Origin: Bryobacterales bacterium
GTDB taxonomy: Bacteria; Acidobacteriota; Terriglobia; Bryobacterales; Bryobacteraceae
Assembly (NCBI GenBank): GCA_003142355.1
Contig: PLMF01000134.1
Span: forward strand, 3,854-16,143
Reading direction: 5' to 3'
DNA length: 12,290 nucleotides
In this document: positions 1 to 5,550 of the stretch, piece after piece
Layout of the letters: the number at the start of each line of letters is the position of its first letter
How positions within the stretch are numbered: position 1 is the first letter of the stretch
Made by a program: the position numbers and the translations under genes
Notes under the pieces: generated by a model
Databases searched by the model: none
Told to the model about the DNA's origin: nothing
What the model saw: only the letters and a program-made list of their open reading frames with translations

Positions 1-434
1 CCGCTGTTGCAGACCCCGATGGCCAGGGTGCGGGCCTCGGAGGGCACCCATGCGGCGGTCGCCTTGGCGAAGGCAGGCCAGGCTCCGGCTTCACCGACGG
101 CCAACAGGCCGCGGAAGAAACCCAAACTCAGGGGGCCGCGGGAGAGCGCGGTCAGCATGCCGGCGGCGGACCACCAACTGACCGACAGGGTGAGTCCGCG
201 GCCCACGCCCAGGCGGTCGAGGACATAGCCGGCGAAGGCATAAGCCACCGCGTATGTCGCCATGAAGGCGTTGATGATGGCCGCATACTGGCTGTTGCTC
301 AAGTGGAACTCGCCGCGCAAGGTGGGGGCAAGAACCGAGAGCACCTGGCGATCGATGAAGTTGACGGTGGTCTCGCCGAGCAGCAGGGCAATGAGCAGGA
401 AGAGGGCTCGGCGGGTGAAGACCGATTGCGACAT
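1..434 (-). CDS. MFS transporter, anion:cation symporter (ExuT/DgoT-like) type, N-terminal part
   Basis: The gene starts at the ATG at 432-434 and runs off the left edge, leaving 144 readable codons. The product is an inner-membrane major facilitator superfamily carrier. Residues about 9-27 form a first hydrophobic helix, followed by NFIDRQVLSVLAP, typical of hexuronate/galactonate-type carriers in the anion:cation symporter family. The MFS loop 2-3 signature appears as GYVLDRLGVGRG at residues 69-80 (G69, D73, R74, G76), and further hydrophobic helices and a FRGLLAVGEAGAWP segment follow. Substrates in this family are mostly sugar acids, but the substrate here cannot be read from this part. 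It is divergent from a secreted sugar-type oxidoreductase, so a shared carbohydrate role is plausible. No Shine-Dalgarno precedes the ATG. A TGCTATTTT extended -10 lies 6 nt upstream of it, suggesting a leaderless mRNA. The family call is firm; the subfamily is moderate. Confidence 0.85.
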   Translation of the reverse strand, partial: MSQSVFTRRALFLLIALLLGETTVNFIDRQVLSVLAPTLRGEFHLSNSQYAAIINAFMATYAVAYAFAGYVLDRLGVGRGLTLSVSWWSAAGMLTALSRGPLSLGFFRGLLAVGEAGAWPAFAKATAAWVPSEARTLAIGVCNS

Positions 435-440
435 GCGTTC

Positions 441-449
441 AAAATAGCA
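441..449 (-). promoter_or_regulatory. Extended -10 promoter of the MFS gene, probably leaderless
   Basis: On the minus strand the sequence reads TGC-TATTTT, an extended -10 (TGn plus a -10 matching TATAAT at 4 of 6). The -10 hexamer ends 6 nt before the ATG at 434, so transcription should start at or within a base of the start codon. No recognisable -35 sits at 16-18 bp; that region lies inside the inverted repeat at 451-477. Confidence 0.5.
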
Positions 450-450
450 C

Positions 451-477
451 GCTTGCCCAAGGCCGACTTGGGCAAGC
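451..477. promoter_or_regulatory. Perfect 10-bp inverted repeat, candidate operator in a divergent promoter
   Basis: The arms GCTTGCCCAA (451-460) and TTGGGCAAGC (468-477) are exact reverse complements around a 7-nt centre. The element lies between the divergent MFS and oxidoreductase genes. If the two predicted start sites are right, it covers about -17 to -43 of the MFS promoter, where a bound dimer would block RNA polymerase, and about -38 to -64 of the oxidoreductase promoter. It has no T-tract and sits upstream of both genes, so an operator fits better than a terminator. The binding protein is not identifiable from the window. Confidence 0.5.
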
Positions 478-502
478 TAAAGCATGCCCCACCAAGAAGC
501 AA

Positions 503-508
503 TATAAT
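503..508 (+). promoter_or_regulatory. Consensus -10 of the oxidoreductase gene, probably leaderless
   Basis: A perfect TATAAT is followed by 6 nt (CTAGCT) and then the ATG at 515. A sigma-70-type start would fall on the A of the start codon. No Shine-Dalgarno-like sequence lies within 12 nt of the ATG. No good -35 is seen at 16-18 bp, so an activator or a strong -10 alone may drive it. Confidence 0.5.
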
Positions 509-514
509 CTAGCT

Positions 515-1714
515 ATGTCTGAAACCAACGTGGCCCGCAGGGCCTTCTTACGCGGCGTCACCGCCGCCACGGCGCTTTCCTATTCCCGAGTTTTCGGGGC
601 CAACGGCCGGGTGCAACTCGGCCTGATCGGTTGCGGCGAACGCGGCCGCAGCGACATGGGGAAGTTCATTAAAGCAGGCAACACCGACGTGGTGGCCCTG
701 TGCGACATATACGGCGCGCAGATCGACCGCGCCAAACAAGTCGCGCCCAACGCCAAGAGCTTCACCGACCACCACGAGCTACTGGCTCTGAAGGACGTGG
801 ATGTGGCGCTGATCGCCGTTCCCGACCACTGGCACGCGGCCACGGCCATCGACGCTCTGAATGCGGGCAAAGACGTGTACGTGGAGAAACCGCTGACGCT
901 GAAGATCGAAGAAGGCCCGGCCATCGTCAAGGCGGCGCGGCTCAACAACCGCATCTGCCAGGTGGGGATGCAGCAGCGTTCCGGCAAGCACTACCTGGAG
1001 GCCAAACAACTCTACATGGACACGGGCAAGCTGGGCAAGATCACGCTGGCGCGCACGTGGTGGCACGGGAATGGATATCACCTGCGCAAGGCGCCGGCGT
1101 CGCTCCAGACGCAGCCGGCGAACCTGGATTGGGCGCACTTTCTGGGGCCATTGAAGTGGCGCGACTGGGACCCGCAGCAGTACTGGAATTGGCGCGCGTA
1201 CCTGGATTTCGGCGGCGGGCAGGTGACCGACCTGTTCACGCACTGGATCGACGTGGTTCACATGTTCATGGGGCAGGACAATCCGATTTCGGCGTCGGCG
1301 GCGGGCGGTGTGTATAACTACAAGGACGGGCGCACGGCGCCGGACACGATCAACGTGCTGCTGGAATACCCGTCGCAGTTCACGGCCACGTTCGAAGCCA
1401 CGCTGGCTCCCGGCATCACGGGGGAGGCGGTGGAGATGTGCGGCACCGAGGGGCGCCTGTGGATCGACCGCTCGCGCTACGAATTCCACCCGCCGGGCCG
1501 CAACGCGCAGGCCACGGTGGTGCAGGCGTCGAGCGACCTGGACCTGGATCACGTGCAGAACTTCCTGGAGTGCGTGCGCACGCGCAAACTGCCCAACGGC
1601 GACGTGCTCATCGGGCACCGCTCGGCGCAAGCATCGCACCTGGGGAATCTCTCGTACATGCAGAAGAGGCGGATCGATTTCGACCCGATTCGCGAAGAGA
1701 TTCTGCCGTTCTGA
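515..1714 (+). CDS. Tat-secreted Gfo/Idh/MocA-family NAD(P)-dependent oxidoreductase
   Basis: This 399-residue protein belongs to the Gfo/Idh/MocA dehydrogenase family, which oxidises or reduces sugars, inositols and their derivatives with a tightly bound or soluble nicotinamide cofactor. A twin-arginine signal is visible at residues 8-13 (RRAFLR) followed by a short hydrophobic stretch, predicting export to the periplasm already folded with cofactor. The Rossmann motif is G39-C-G41-E-R-G44, the family EKP motif is at 124-126, and the C-terminal domain carries a DLFTHWIDVVH segment at 239-249 with the likely D246/H249 pair. Length is normal for secreted members. It is divergent from the MFS gene, and its stop codon lies only 33 nt before efp, which has its own promoter. 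The start is fixed by the Tat motif and by the TATAAT 6 nt upstream. The exact substrate cannot be inferred. Confidence 0.9.
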   Translation: MSETNVARRAFLRGVTAATALSYSRVFGANGRVQLGLIGCGERGRSDMGKFIKAGNTDVVALCDIYGAQIDRAKQVAPNAKSFTDHHELLALKDVDVALIAVPDHWHAATAIDALNAGKDVYVEKPLTLKIEEGPAIVKAARLNNRICQVGMQQRSGKHYLEAKQLYMDTGKLGKITLARTWWHGNGYHLRKAPASLQTQPANLDWAHFLGPLKWRDWDPQQYWNWRAYLDFGGGQVTDLFTHWIDVVHMFMGQDNPISASAAGGVYNYKDGRTAPDTINVLLEYPSQFTATFEATLAPGITGEAVEMCGTEGRLWIDRSRYEFHPPGRNAQATVVQASSDLDLDHVQNFLECVRTRKLPNGDVLIGHRSAQASHLGNLSYMQKRRIDFDPIREEILPF

Positions 1715-1719
1715 CGGCT

Positions 1720-1728
1720 TGCTATACT
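1720..1728 (+). promoter_or_regulatory. Extended -10 promoter of efp
   Basis: TGC-TATACT is an extended -10 (TGn plus 5 of 6 matches to TATAAT). It lies just after the oxidoreductase stop codon. The predicted start near 1735 would give a leader of only about 13 nt, which still contains the AAAGGAG Shine-Dalgarno. A weak -35 candidate, TTCTGC (1701-1706), sits 16 bp upstream of the -10. efp therefore probably does not depend on read-through from the oxidoreductase. Confidence 0.55.
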
Positions 1729-1736
1729 GAGTTTTC

Positions 1737-1743
1737 AAAGGAG
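1737..1743 (+). promoter_or_regulatory. Shine-Dalgarno of efp
   Basis: AAAGGAG lies 4 nt before the ATG at 1748. The spacing is short but the match is strong, and it fixes the start. It contrasts with the two genes to the left, which have none. Confidence 0.7.
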
Positions 1744-1747
1744 TTTC

Positions 1748-2305
1748 ATGGTTTCCGCAACACAAATGCGCCCAGGGATGGTCATCAAGTTCAACAACGA
1801 GCTGTACTCGATTTTCAGCGTGAATCACCGTACACCGGGCAATTTGCGAGGGTTCGTGCAGGTCAAAATGCGCAGCCTGCGCAGCGGGTCGATGACCGAG
1901 CACCGCTTCTCTTCGGAGGACAAGGTGGAGAAGGCGCTGCTCGAAGAGCAGGAAATGCAGTACCTGTACGACGATGGCGAATACTACTATTTCATGAACA
2001 CGGAAAACTACGAGCAGATGCACCTGATGAAGGACCTGCTGGGCGACGCCACCGAGTACCTGATCCCGCAGTTGATGGTCAAAGTGGAATTCTACGAAGG
2101 CAAACCGATGAGCGTGGAGCTGCCGGCGACCGTCGATCTGCTGGTGGTGGAAACCGAGCCGGGGATGAAGGGCGCGACGGTCTCCAACGTGACCAAGCCG
2201 GCCAAGCTGGAGACGGGGCTGGTGGTGCAGGTGCCGTCGTTCATCACGGAAGGCGAGAAGATCCGCGTCAACACCGCGGAGGGGACCTACCAGGAGCGGG
2301 CGTAG
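1748..2305 (+). CDS. efp: Translation elongation factor P
   Basis: EF-P (185 residues, normal length) binds between the ribosomal P and E sites and relieves stalling at consecutive prolines. It has three beta-barrel domains: an N-terminal KOW-like domain (about 1-65), a first OB domain (about 70-125) and a C-terminal OB domain ending in the family signature [16 protein letters not shown]. The functional tip loop reads TPGNLRGF (29-36). An ungapped alignment from Y20 (E. coli Y22) to VKMR (39-42, E. coli VKLR) puts N32 opposite E. coli K34, the lysine modified by EpmA/EpmB, which is also the position of the rhamnosylated arginine in pseudomonads. Neither known modification can occur on asparagine. 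R34 lies two residues further along. No modification enzyme gene is in the window. The neighbouring selA and tRNA-Pro are also translation genes, but they are not in an operon with it. Identity is certain; the modification state is unknown. Confidence 0.97.
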   Translation: MVSATQMRPGMVIKFNNELYSIFSVNHRTPGNLRGFVQVKMRSLRSGSMTEHRFSSEDKVEKALLEEQEMQYLYDDGEYYYFMNTENYEQMHLMKDLLGDATEYLIPQLMVKVEFYEGKPMSVELPATVDLLVVETEPGMKGATVSNVTKPAKLETGLVVQVPSFITEGEKIRVNTAEGTYQERA

Positions 2306-2319
2306 GGGGGCGCCGAGAC

Positions 2320-2356
2320 GCGGGTCCAGGGGGACCCGCGCGGACCAGAGGTCCGC
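2320..2356. repeat. Double-hairpin intergenic element between convergent efp and selA
   Basis: Two adjacent perfect inverted repeats fill most of the 52-bp gap. The first is GCGGGTCC (2320-2327) and GGACCCGC (2332-2339) around a 4-nt loop. The second is GCGGACC (2340-2346) and GGTCCGC (2350-2356) around a 3-nt loop. They abut directly and end 1 nt before the selA stop codon. There is no T-tract. The form is that of a REP-like palindromic unit, which may also act as a bidirectional terminator or 3'-end stabiliser for the converging transcripts. Copy number elsewhere in the genome cannot be seen here. Confidence 0.6.
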
Positions 2357-2357
2357 C

Positions 2358-3677
2358 CTACAAAACCCGCAGGGCGGCGGCCAGGTCTTCCTCTTCTTCG
2401 GGGAATACGGTTCTCAAGTCCAGGATGAGGCTGTCGTTTTCGATGCGGGCCACCACCGGCGGATCGGCGGCGCGCAGGCGGCACTCGGCGTCCGCAGGGT
2501 TCGCGCAATCGATGGCGATCAGCCAGGTGGGAATGGATTGCTCGGGGGTGGCGCCGCCTCCGGCGACGGAGCTTCCGGGGACGATTTCGGCGCGCAATCC
2601 GGGGACACGGGCGAGGAGGGCCTCGGCGCGGGCGCGAATATGGGCTGGGGTTTGGCGGATCAGGGCCAGCGCGGGGACGTCGTCCCAGCGCTCGAGGAGC
2701 AGGCTGCGGAGGGTGTTTGCGAGAGCCTGGTAAATGATTTTGTCGAGGCGGAGGGCGCGGAACAGGGGGTTGCGGCGCAAGCGGGCGACGATGTCGGGTT
2801 TTCCCGCCAGAATTCCCGCCTGGGGACCGCCGAGCAGCTTGTCGCCGCTGAAGGAGACCAGATCGGCGCCGGCCTTGAGGCTGTCGGAGACGAGGGGTTC
2901 CCGGATTCCGAAGGCGAGCAGGTCCACCACGCAGCCGCTGCCGAGGTCCTCATACACGGGCAGGGAGCGCTCGCGGCCCAAGGCCACCAGCTCGCGCAGC
3001 TCGGGCCGCGCGGTGAAGCCGGAGATGCGAAAGTTGCTGGGATGGACGCGCAGCAGCAAGCGGGTGCGGTCATTGACGGCGGCGCGGTAGTCGGCGATCA
3101 CAGTTCGGTTGGTGGCGCCGACTTCGCGGATGGACGCGCCGGAGCGCGCCATGATATCGGGGATGCGGAAGCCGTCGCCGATTTCGATGAGCTCGCCGCG
3201 CGAGACCACCACTTCGCCGCCGGCGGCCAGTTCGTTGAGCGCCAGAAAGATGGCGGCGGCATTGTTATTGACGGCGATGCCCGGCGCGCCGAGGAGGTGC
3301 TCGAGCAAGCCCGCGGCATGCACATCGCGCTGGCCGCGGCGCCCGGCGGCCAGATCGTATTCCAGGTTGGAATAGCCGGGCAGGACGTGGAGGGGGCCCA
3401 GCGGCGCGCGTCCCAGGTTGGTATGCAGGACGACCCCGGTGGCATTGACGACGCGCCGCAGGGACGGCCGTTCGAGCGCCGCCAGGGCCTTTTCGACGCG
3501 CGCTTCGACGGGCGGCCCGGTTTGGCTGCCGGCCCGGATTTCCGCGCGAAGCTCATCCAGCGCGCGGCGAATTTCCGCCGCCACCAGGGCGCGCGGGAAC
3601 CGTGCCAGGGCGGGGAAGAGGCGTTCGAGCACTTCATGCACCGCGGGCAAATCACGCAACTTGTCGTTTTCGGCCAC
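2358..3677 (-). CDS. selA: L-seryl-tRNA(Sec) selenium transferase
   Basis: SelA is a cytoplasmic PLP enzyme that converts seryl-tRNA(Sec) to selenocysteinyl-tRNA(Sec) using selenophosphate. The 439-residue product is slightly shorter than the E. coli enzyme. It shows an N-terminal tRNA-binding domain (about 1-65), the signature NATGVVLHTNLGRAPL at 78-93, a VNNNAAA segment at 136-142, and the PLP-binding site SFSGDKLLGG, where K280 is the Schiff-base lysine. The start is a GTG (3675-3677), chosen because the N-terminus DKLRDLPAVHEVL matches the family and no ATG lies in frame upstream before the tRNA. No Shine-Dalgarno is visible; a weak -10 (TACCAT, 3685-3690 minus) ends 7 nt before the GTG, so this mRNA may be leaderless. 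The promoter region abuts the divergent tRNA-Pro gene. selB, selD and tRNA-Sec are not in the window. Identity is firm, and it implies that the organism makes selenoproteins. Confidence 0.95.
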   Translation of the reverse strand: MAENDKLRDLPAVHEVLERLFPALARFPRALVAAEIRRALDELRAEIRAGSQTGPPVEARVEKALAALERPSLRRVVNATGVVLHTNLGRAPLGPLHVLPGYSNLEYDLAAGRRGQRDVHAAGLLEHLLGAPGIAVNNNAAAIFLALNELAAGGEVVVSRGELIEIGDGFRIPDIMARSGASIREVGATNRTVIADYRAAVNDRTRLLLRVHPSNFRISGFTARPELRELVALGRERSLPVYEDLGSGCVVDLLAFGIREPLVSDSLKAGADLVSFSGDKLLGGPQAGILAGKPDIVARLRRNPLFRALRLDKIIYQALANTLRSLLLERWDDVPALALIRQTPAHIRARAEALLARVPGLRAEIVPGSSVAGGGATPEQSIPTWLIAIDCANPADAECRLRAADPPVVARIENDSLILDLRTVFPEEEEDLAAALRVL

Positions 3678-3684
3678 GAATTCG

Positions 3685-3694
3685 ATGGTACACT
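3685..3694. promoter_or_regulatory. Overlapping divergent -10 elements for tRNA-Pro (+) and selA (-)
   Basis: On the plus strand TGG-TACACT (3686-3694) is an extended -10, 8 nt before the tRNA 5' end. On the minus strand TACCAT (3685-3690) matches TATAAT at 4 of 6 and lies 7 nt before the selA GTG. The two hexamers share 3689-3690, so polymerase could occupy only one orientation at a time. -35 elements are weak on both sides. The tRNA promoter is the better supported of the two. Confidence 0.4.
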
Positions 3695-3702
3695 GGAAAC
3701 GT

Positions 3703-3780
3703 CGGGGCGTGGCTCAGCCTGGCTAGAGCGCCTGGTTCGGGACCAGGAGGTCGGTGGTTCGAATCCACTCGCCCCGACCA
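3703..3780 (+). tRNA. tRNA-Pro (anticodon CGG)
   Basis: The 78-nt sequence folds as a complete cloverleaf. The acceptor stem is CGGGGCG with CGCCCCG; the D arm is GCTC and GAGC around a 10-nt loop; the anticodon stem is CCTGG and CCAGG with loop TTCGGGA, giving anticodon CGG for codon CCG. A 5-nt variable loop and a T arm GGTGG/CCACT (one G-T pair) with loop TTCGAAT follow, then A73 and an encoded CCA. The C1-G72 pair, A73 and G37 are hallmarks of bacterial tRNA-Pro. It diverges from selA, and its 5' end lies 26 nt from the selA start codon. The short variable arm and CGG anticodon exclude tRNA-Sec despite the selA neighbour. Confidence 0.97.
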
Positions 3781-3812
3781 ATCCAGCCACAAACCAGCCA
3801 TAAGCGGCACAT

Positions 3813-3877
3813 CGCCCCCGGGGCGGGACGTTAGTGTCTATTCGTACGTCCGCCGAAGACTTTGCAGAGTAGCAAAG
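3813..3877 (+). promoter_or_regulatory. Structured leader upstream of the lytic transglycosylase (class unknown)
   Basis: The 139 nt between tRNA-Pro and the next start codon are rich in inverted repeats. CGCCCC and GGGGCG (3813-3818, 3820-3825) form an immediate GC palindrome. GGACGT (3826-3831) pairs with ACGTCC (3846-3851) and can be extended by three more pairs with a one-base bulge at 3825, giving a 14-nt loop. CTTTGC (3860-3865) pairs with GCAAAG (3872-3877) around loop AGAGTA. The first two structures compete for bases 3822-3825. This could be a tRNA terminator region followed by a regulatory 5' leader. I could not match it to a known riboswitch class. Confidence 0.35.
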
Positions 3878-3919
3878 ACGGGCTGGGCGCTCCATGTCAC
3901 CATAGTTACAGCGGAGTAA

Positions 3920-4702
3920 ATGACAACGTCACTGCTTCCCCGGACTTCCAGATTGCTGAACCTATCCGCCCCTGCGATTCTGCTGGCGAGCGCATTTGGC
4001 GCGGACAGCCTGCTTACCGAAGCAGGCACGCCGGCGCGAGTGGGGCCGGAGGCATGCCAGGTGGCCGTGCCGCGCAACGGTTTCACCATAGAGTACCTGC
4101 AGCGTGAGGCCGCGGGCCCGGCAACGCGCCTGTGGCTGGGTGGCGTCCCAGGCACCGGATATGCGGAAATCGCCGGCGGGCAGATCGATGGTTTTGACGA
4201 GAGCCGGAGGGAGGTCCGGTTGGCACCGGAGGCGCCGGCCAGCGTTCCGGAGACAACCGCGGGTGGCGGTCTTGCCGACCAGGGTTCTTTCAAGGGATTG
4301 ATCGCCAGCGCCGCCTCGACGTACCAGATGGATCCGGACTTCGTAGCCAGCGTAGTGAAGGCCGAAAGCGGCTTCAATCCCACTGCCGTCTCGCCCAGAG
4401 GCGCTCAGGGGCTGATGCAGCTTATGCCGGAGACGGCAGCCAAGCTGGGCGCCGAGGACCTGCTGGACCCGGCGACGAACCTGTGGGCGGGCACGAGATA
4501 CCTGCGCCAGTTGCTTGACCGGTTCGCGGGCGACGCGGTGAAAGCGCTGGCGGCCTACATTGCCGGGCCGCAGCGAGTGGAGCAGTATGGCGTTCCCCGG
4601 TACGGCGAGACGCGCGCTTACGTCAGCCGGATTATCGACGATTACAACCGCAAGAAGCTCCAGCAGCAGGCACATACATCAGCGGCGCCGGCCGGCGAAT
4701 AA
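3920..4702 (+). CDS. Secreted SLT-domain lytic murein transglycosylase
   Basis: This 260-residue exported enzyme should cleave the beta-1,4 bond between MurNAc and GlcNAc in peptidoglycan, forming 1,6-anhydro ends. A hydrophobic N-terminus (about 12-27, ending ASAFGA) looks like a signal peptide. Residues 30-120 are a poorly conserved linker region without a recognised domain. The SLT catalytic domain covers about 122-245: VVKAESGFNP gives catalytic E149, followed by SPRGAQGLMQLMPETAAKLG. The third family motif, normally AYNAGP, reads AYIAGP, with I214 replacing the usual asparagine; GETRAYV follows at 229-235. The start has GGAG only 3 nt upstream, a tight spacing. It converges with the STN-like gene, 29 bp away, where GC-rich inverted sequence may help termination. 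Family is certain; full activity is less so because of the Asn change. Confidence 0.92.
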   Translation: MTTSLLPRTSRLLNLSAPAILLASAFGADSLLTEAGTPARVGPEACQVAVPRNGFTIEYLQREAAGPATRLWLGGVPGTGYAEIAGGQIDGFDESRREVRLAPEAPASVPETTAGGGLADQGSFKGLIASAASTYQMDPDFVASVVKAESGFNPTAVSPRGAQGLMQLMPETAAKLGAEDLLDPATNLWAGTRYLRQLLDRFAGDAVKALAAYIAGPQRVEQYGVPRYGETRAYVSRIIDDYNRKKLQQQAHTSAAPAGE

Positions 4703-4731
4703 GCGCCTGGCGCCAACCCGCACCTGCGCGC

Positions 4732-5514
4732 CTACTTGGCTCCAGGAATGACGGGCGTCGGCTGCGTGCCCGTGTAGTGGTCCTGCTGCGTCATCAGTGC
4801 CCGCTGCTGGTACATCTGCTGCAACTGCTGGTTGATGCTTTGCGGGTTCAATGCCGCAGGTGGAGCGAGTGCGCCGGGCTTCGCCGGATTGGAGGTATCC
4901 GGCTGCAACAGCGGCTGCCCGGACAGATCCGGCTGCACCGGAGGAGGCGACTGGGTCAAAGAACTCGCGTCCGGCGCCGGGATCTCCGGCGGCGCCGGGG
5001 CAGGACTGTCGGGCACCGGTGCTTCAGGTGGCGGCGCGGGGCCGCGGGACGCACGCGCCACCGCATCTGATCCATTGGTCCCGCCGCCTTTCTTCCCTCT
5101 TGGCATGAGCAGCACGCTTTGTATTTTGTCCGGATCGGCATCGGAGGCCTGGATGAGATAGTCGAAATCCGAGTCGCTCAGCAACGACGCAAGGATCTGG
5201 CGCGCCGGTCCCGGTCCTAATTCGACAACCGGCATCCGCTCGCTCTCCGCGCCGGCCGGAATATCGATGTTCACGCCGGTGAGAGCGGCCACTCGAGTGA
5301 GAACGTCGGCCAGGGTAGAGCCAAGGGCATTGATCCTGAGCTGTCCGCCCACGTAGGTTATCTTGGGGGGAACGGCGGGGCGCGCGGGCGGCTCGGCCGC
5401 CGCCGCGGTCTGTATGGCTTGACCGCCGGCGACCCTGGCGAAACAGAGGAGCGCCAGCAGACAGCCAGCTTTGGTCACGCCCCGGTTCATTGCCCCAACC
5501 TTTGGCACTGCCAT
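4732..5514 (-). CDS. Secreted STN-like domain protein with proline-rich tail, function unknown
   Basis: This 260-residue protein is the last gene of the minus-strand metal-efflux cluster, 36 nt after the RND pump stop codon. Residues 10-33 form a signal peptide. Residues about 51-137 resemble the secretin/TonB short N-terminal (STN) fold: a beta-alpha-beta core with LADVLTRVAALTGVNIDI and ILASLLSDSDFDYLI. In secretins and TonB receptors this fold contacts periplasmic partners. Residues 159-221 are proline-rich with two PPP runs (161-163, 190-192) and look disordered; 223-245 are glutamine-rich. No secretin pore or TonB barrel follows, so it is a free-standing periplasmic protein. GAGGTG lies 7 nt before the chosen ATG; a later ATG (M9, 5490) would also leave an intact signal peptide. 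A role in metal efflux is suggested only by position. There are no Cys or His clusters to suggest metal binding. Confidence 0.75.
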   Translation of the reverse strand: MAVPKVGAMNRGVTKAGCLLALLCFARVAGGQAIQTAAAAEPPARPAVPPKITYVGGQLRINALGSTLADVLTRVAALTGVNIDIPAGAESERMPVVELGPGPARQILASLLSDSDFDYLIQASDADPDKIQSVLLMPRGKKGGGTNGSDAVARASRGPAPPPEAPVPDSPAPAPPEIPAPDASSLTQSPPPVQPDLSGQPLLQPDTSNPAKPGALAPPAALNPQSINQQLQQMYQQRALMTQQDHYTGTQPTPVIPGAK

Positions 5515-5550
5515 ATCCCTTCACCTCGCAATACAGTAACGAACCGCCAG

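Noticed and set aside
451..477. Rho-independent terminator
   Set aside because: The inverted repeat lies upstream of both divergent genes and has no T-tract on either strand, so an operator is the better reading.
779..2023. 414-residue minus-strand frame opposite the oxidoreductase and efp
   Set aside because: Both plus-strand genes are unmistakable; this frame is Arg/His/Val-rich antisense with no family motifs.
1438..2733. 431-residue plus-strand frame spanning the oxidoreductase end, efp and the selA 3' part
   Set aside because: It crosses three well-supported genes in another frame and has no recognisable domain.
3703..3780. Possible tRNA-Sec beside selA
   Set aside because: The variable loop is 5 nt, the acceptor stem is 7 bp, and the anticodon is CGG. 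It matches bacterial tRNA-Pro, not the long-armed tRNA-Sec with anticodon TCA.
2538..3803. 421-residue plus-strand frame opposite selA
   Set aside because: It is the antisense of selA, rich in Gly/Ala/Gln, matches no family, and runs through the tRNA gene.
3826..3919. c-di-GMP-I (GEMM) or c-di-AMP (ydaO) riboswitch before the lytic transglycosylase
   Set aside because: A GCAAAG string is present, but it pairs in a simple hairpin with CTTTGC. The conserved core segments of either class are not found in the right order.
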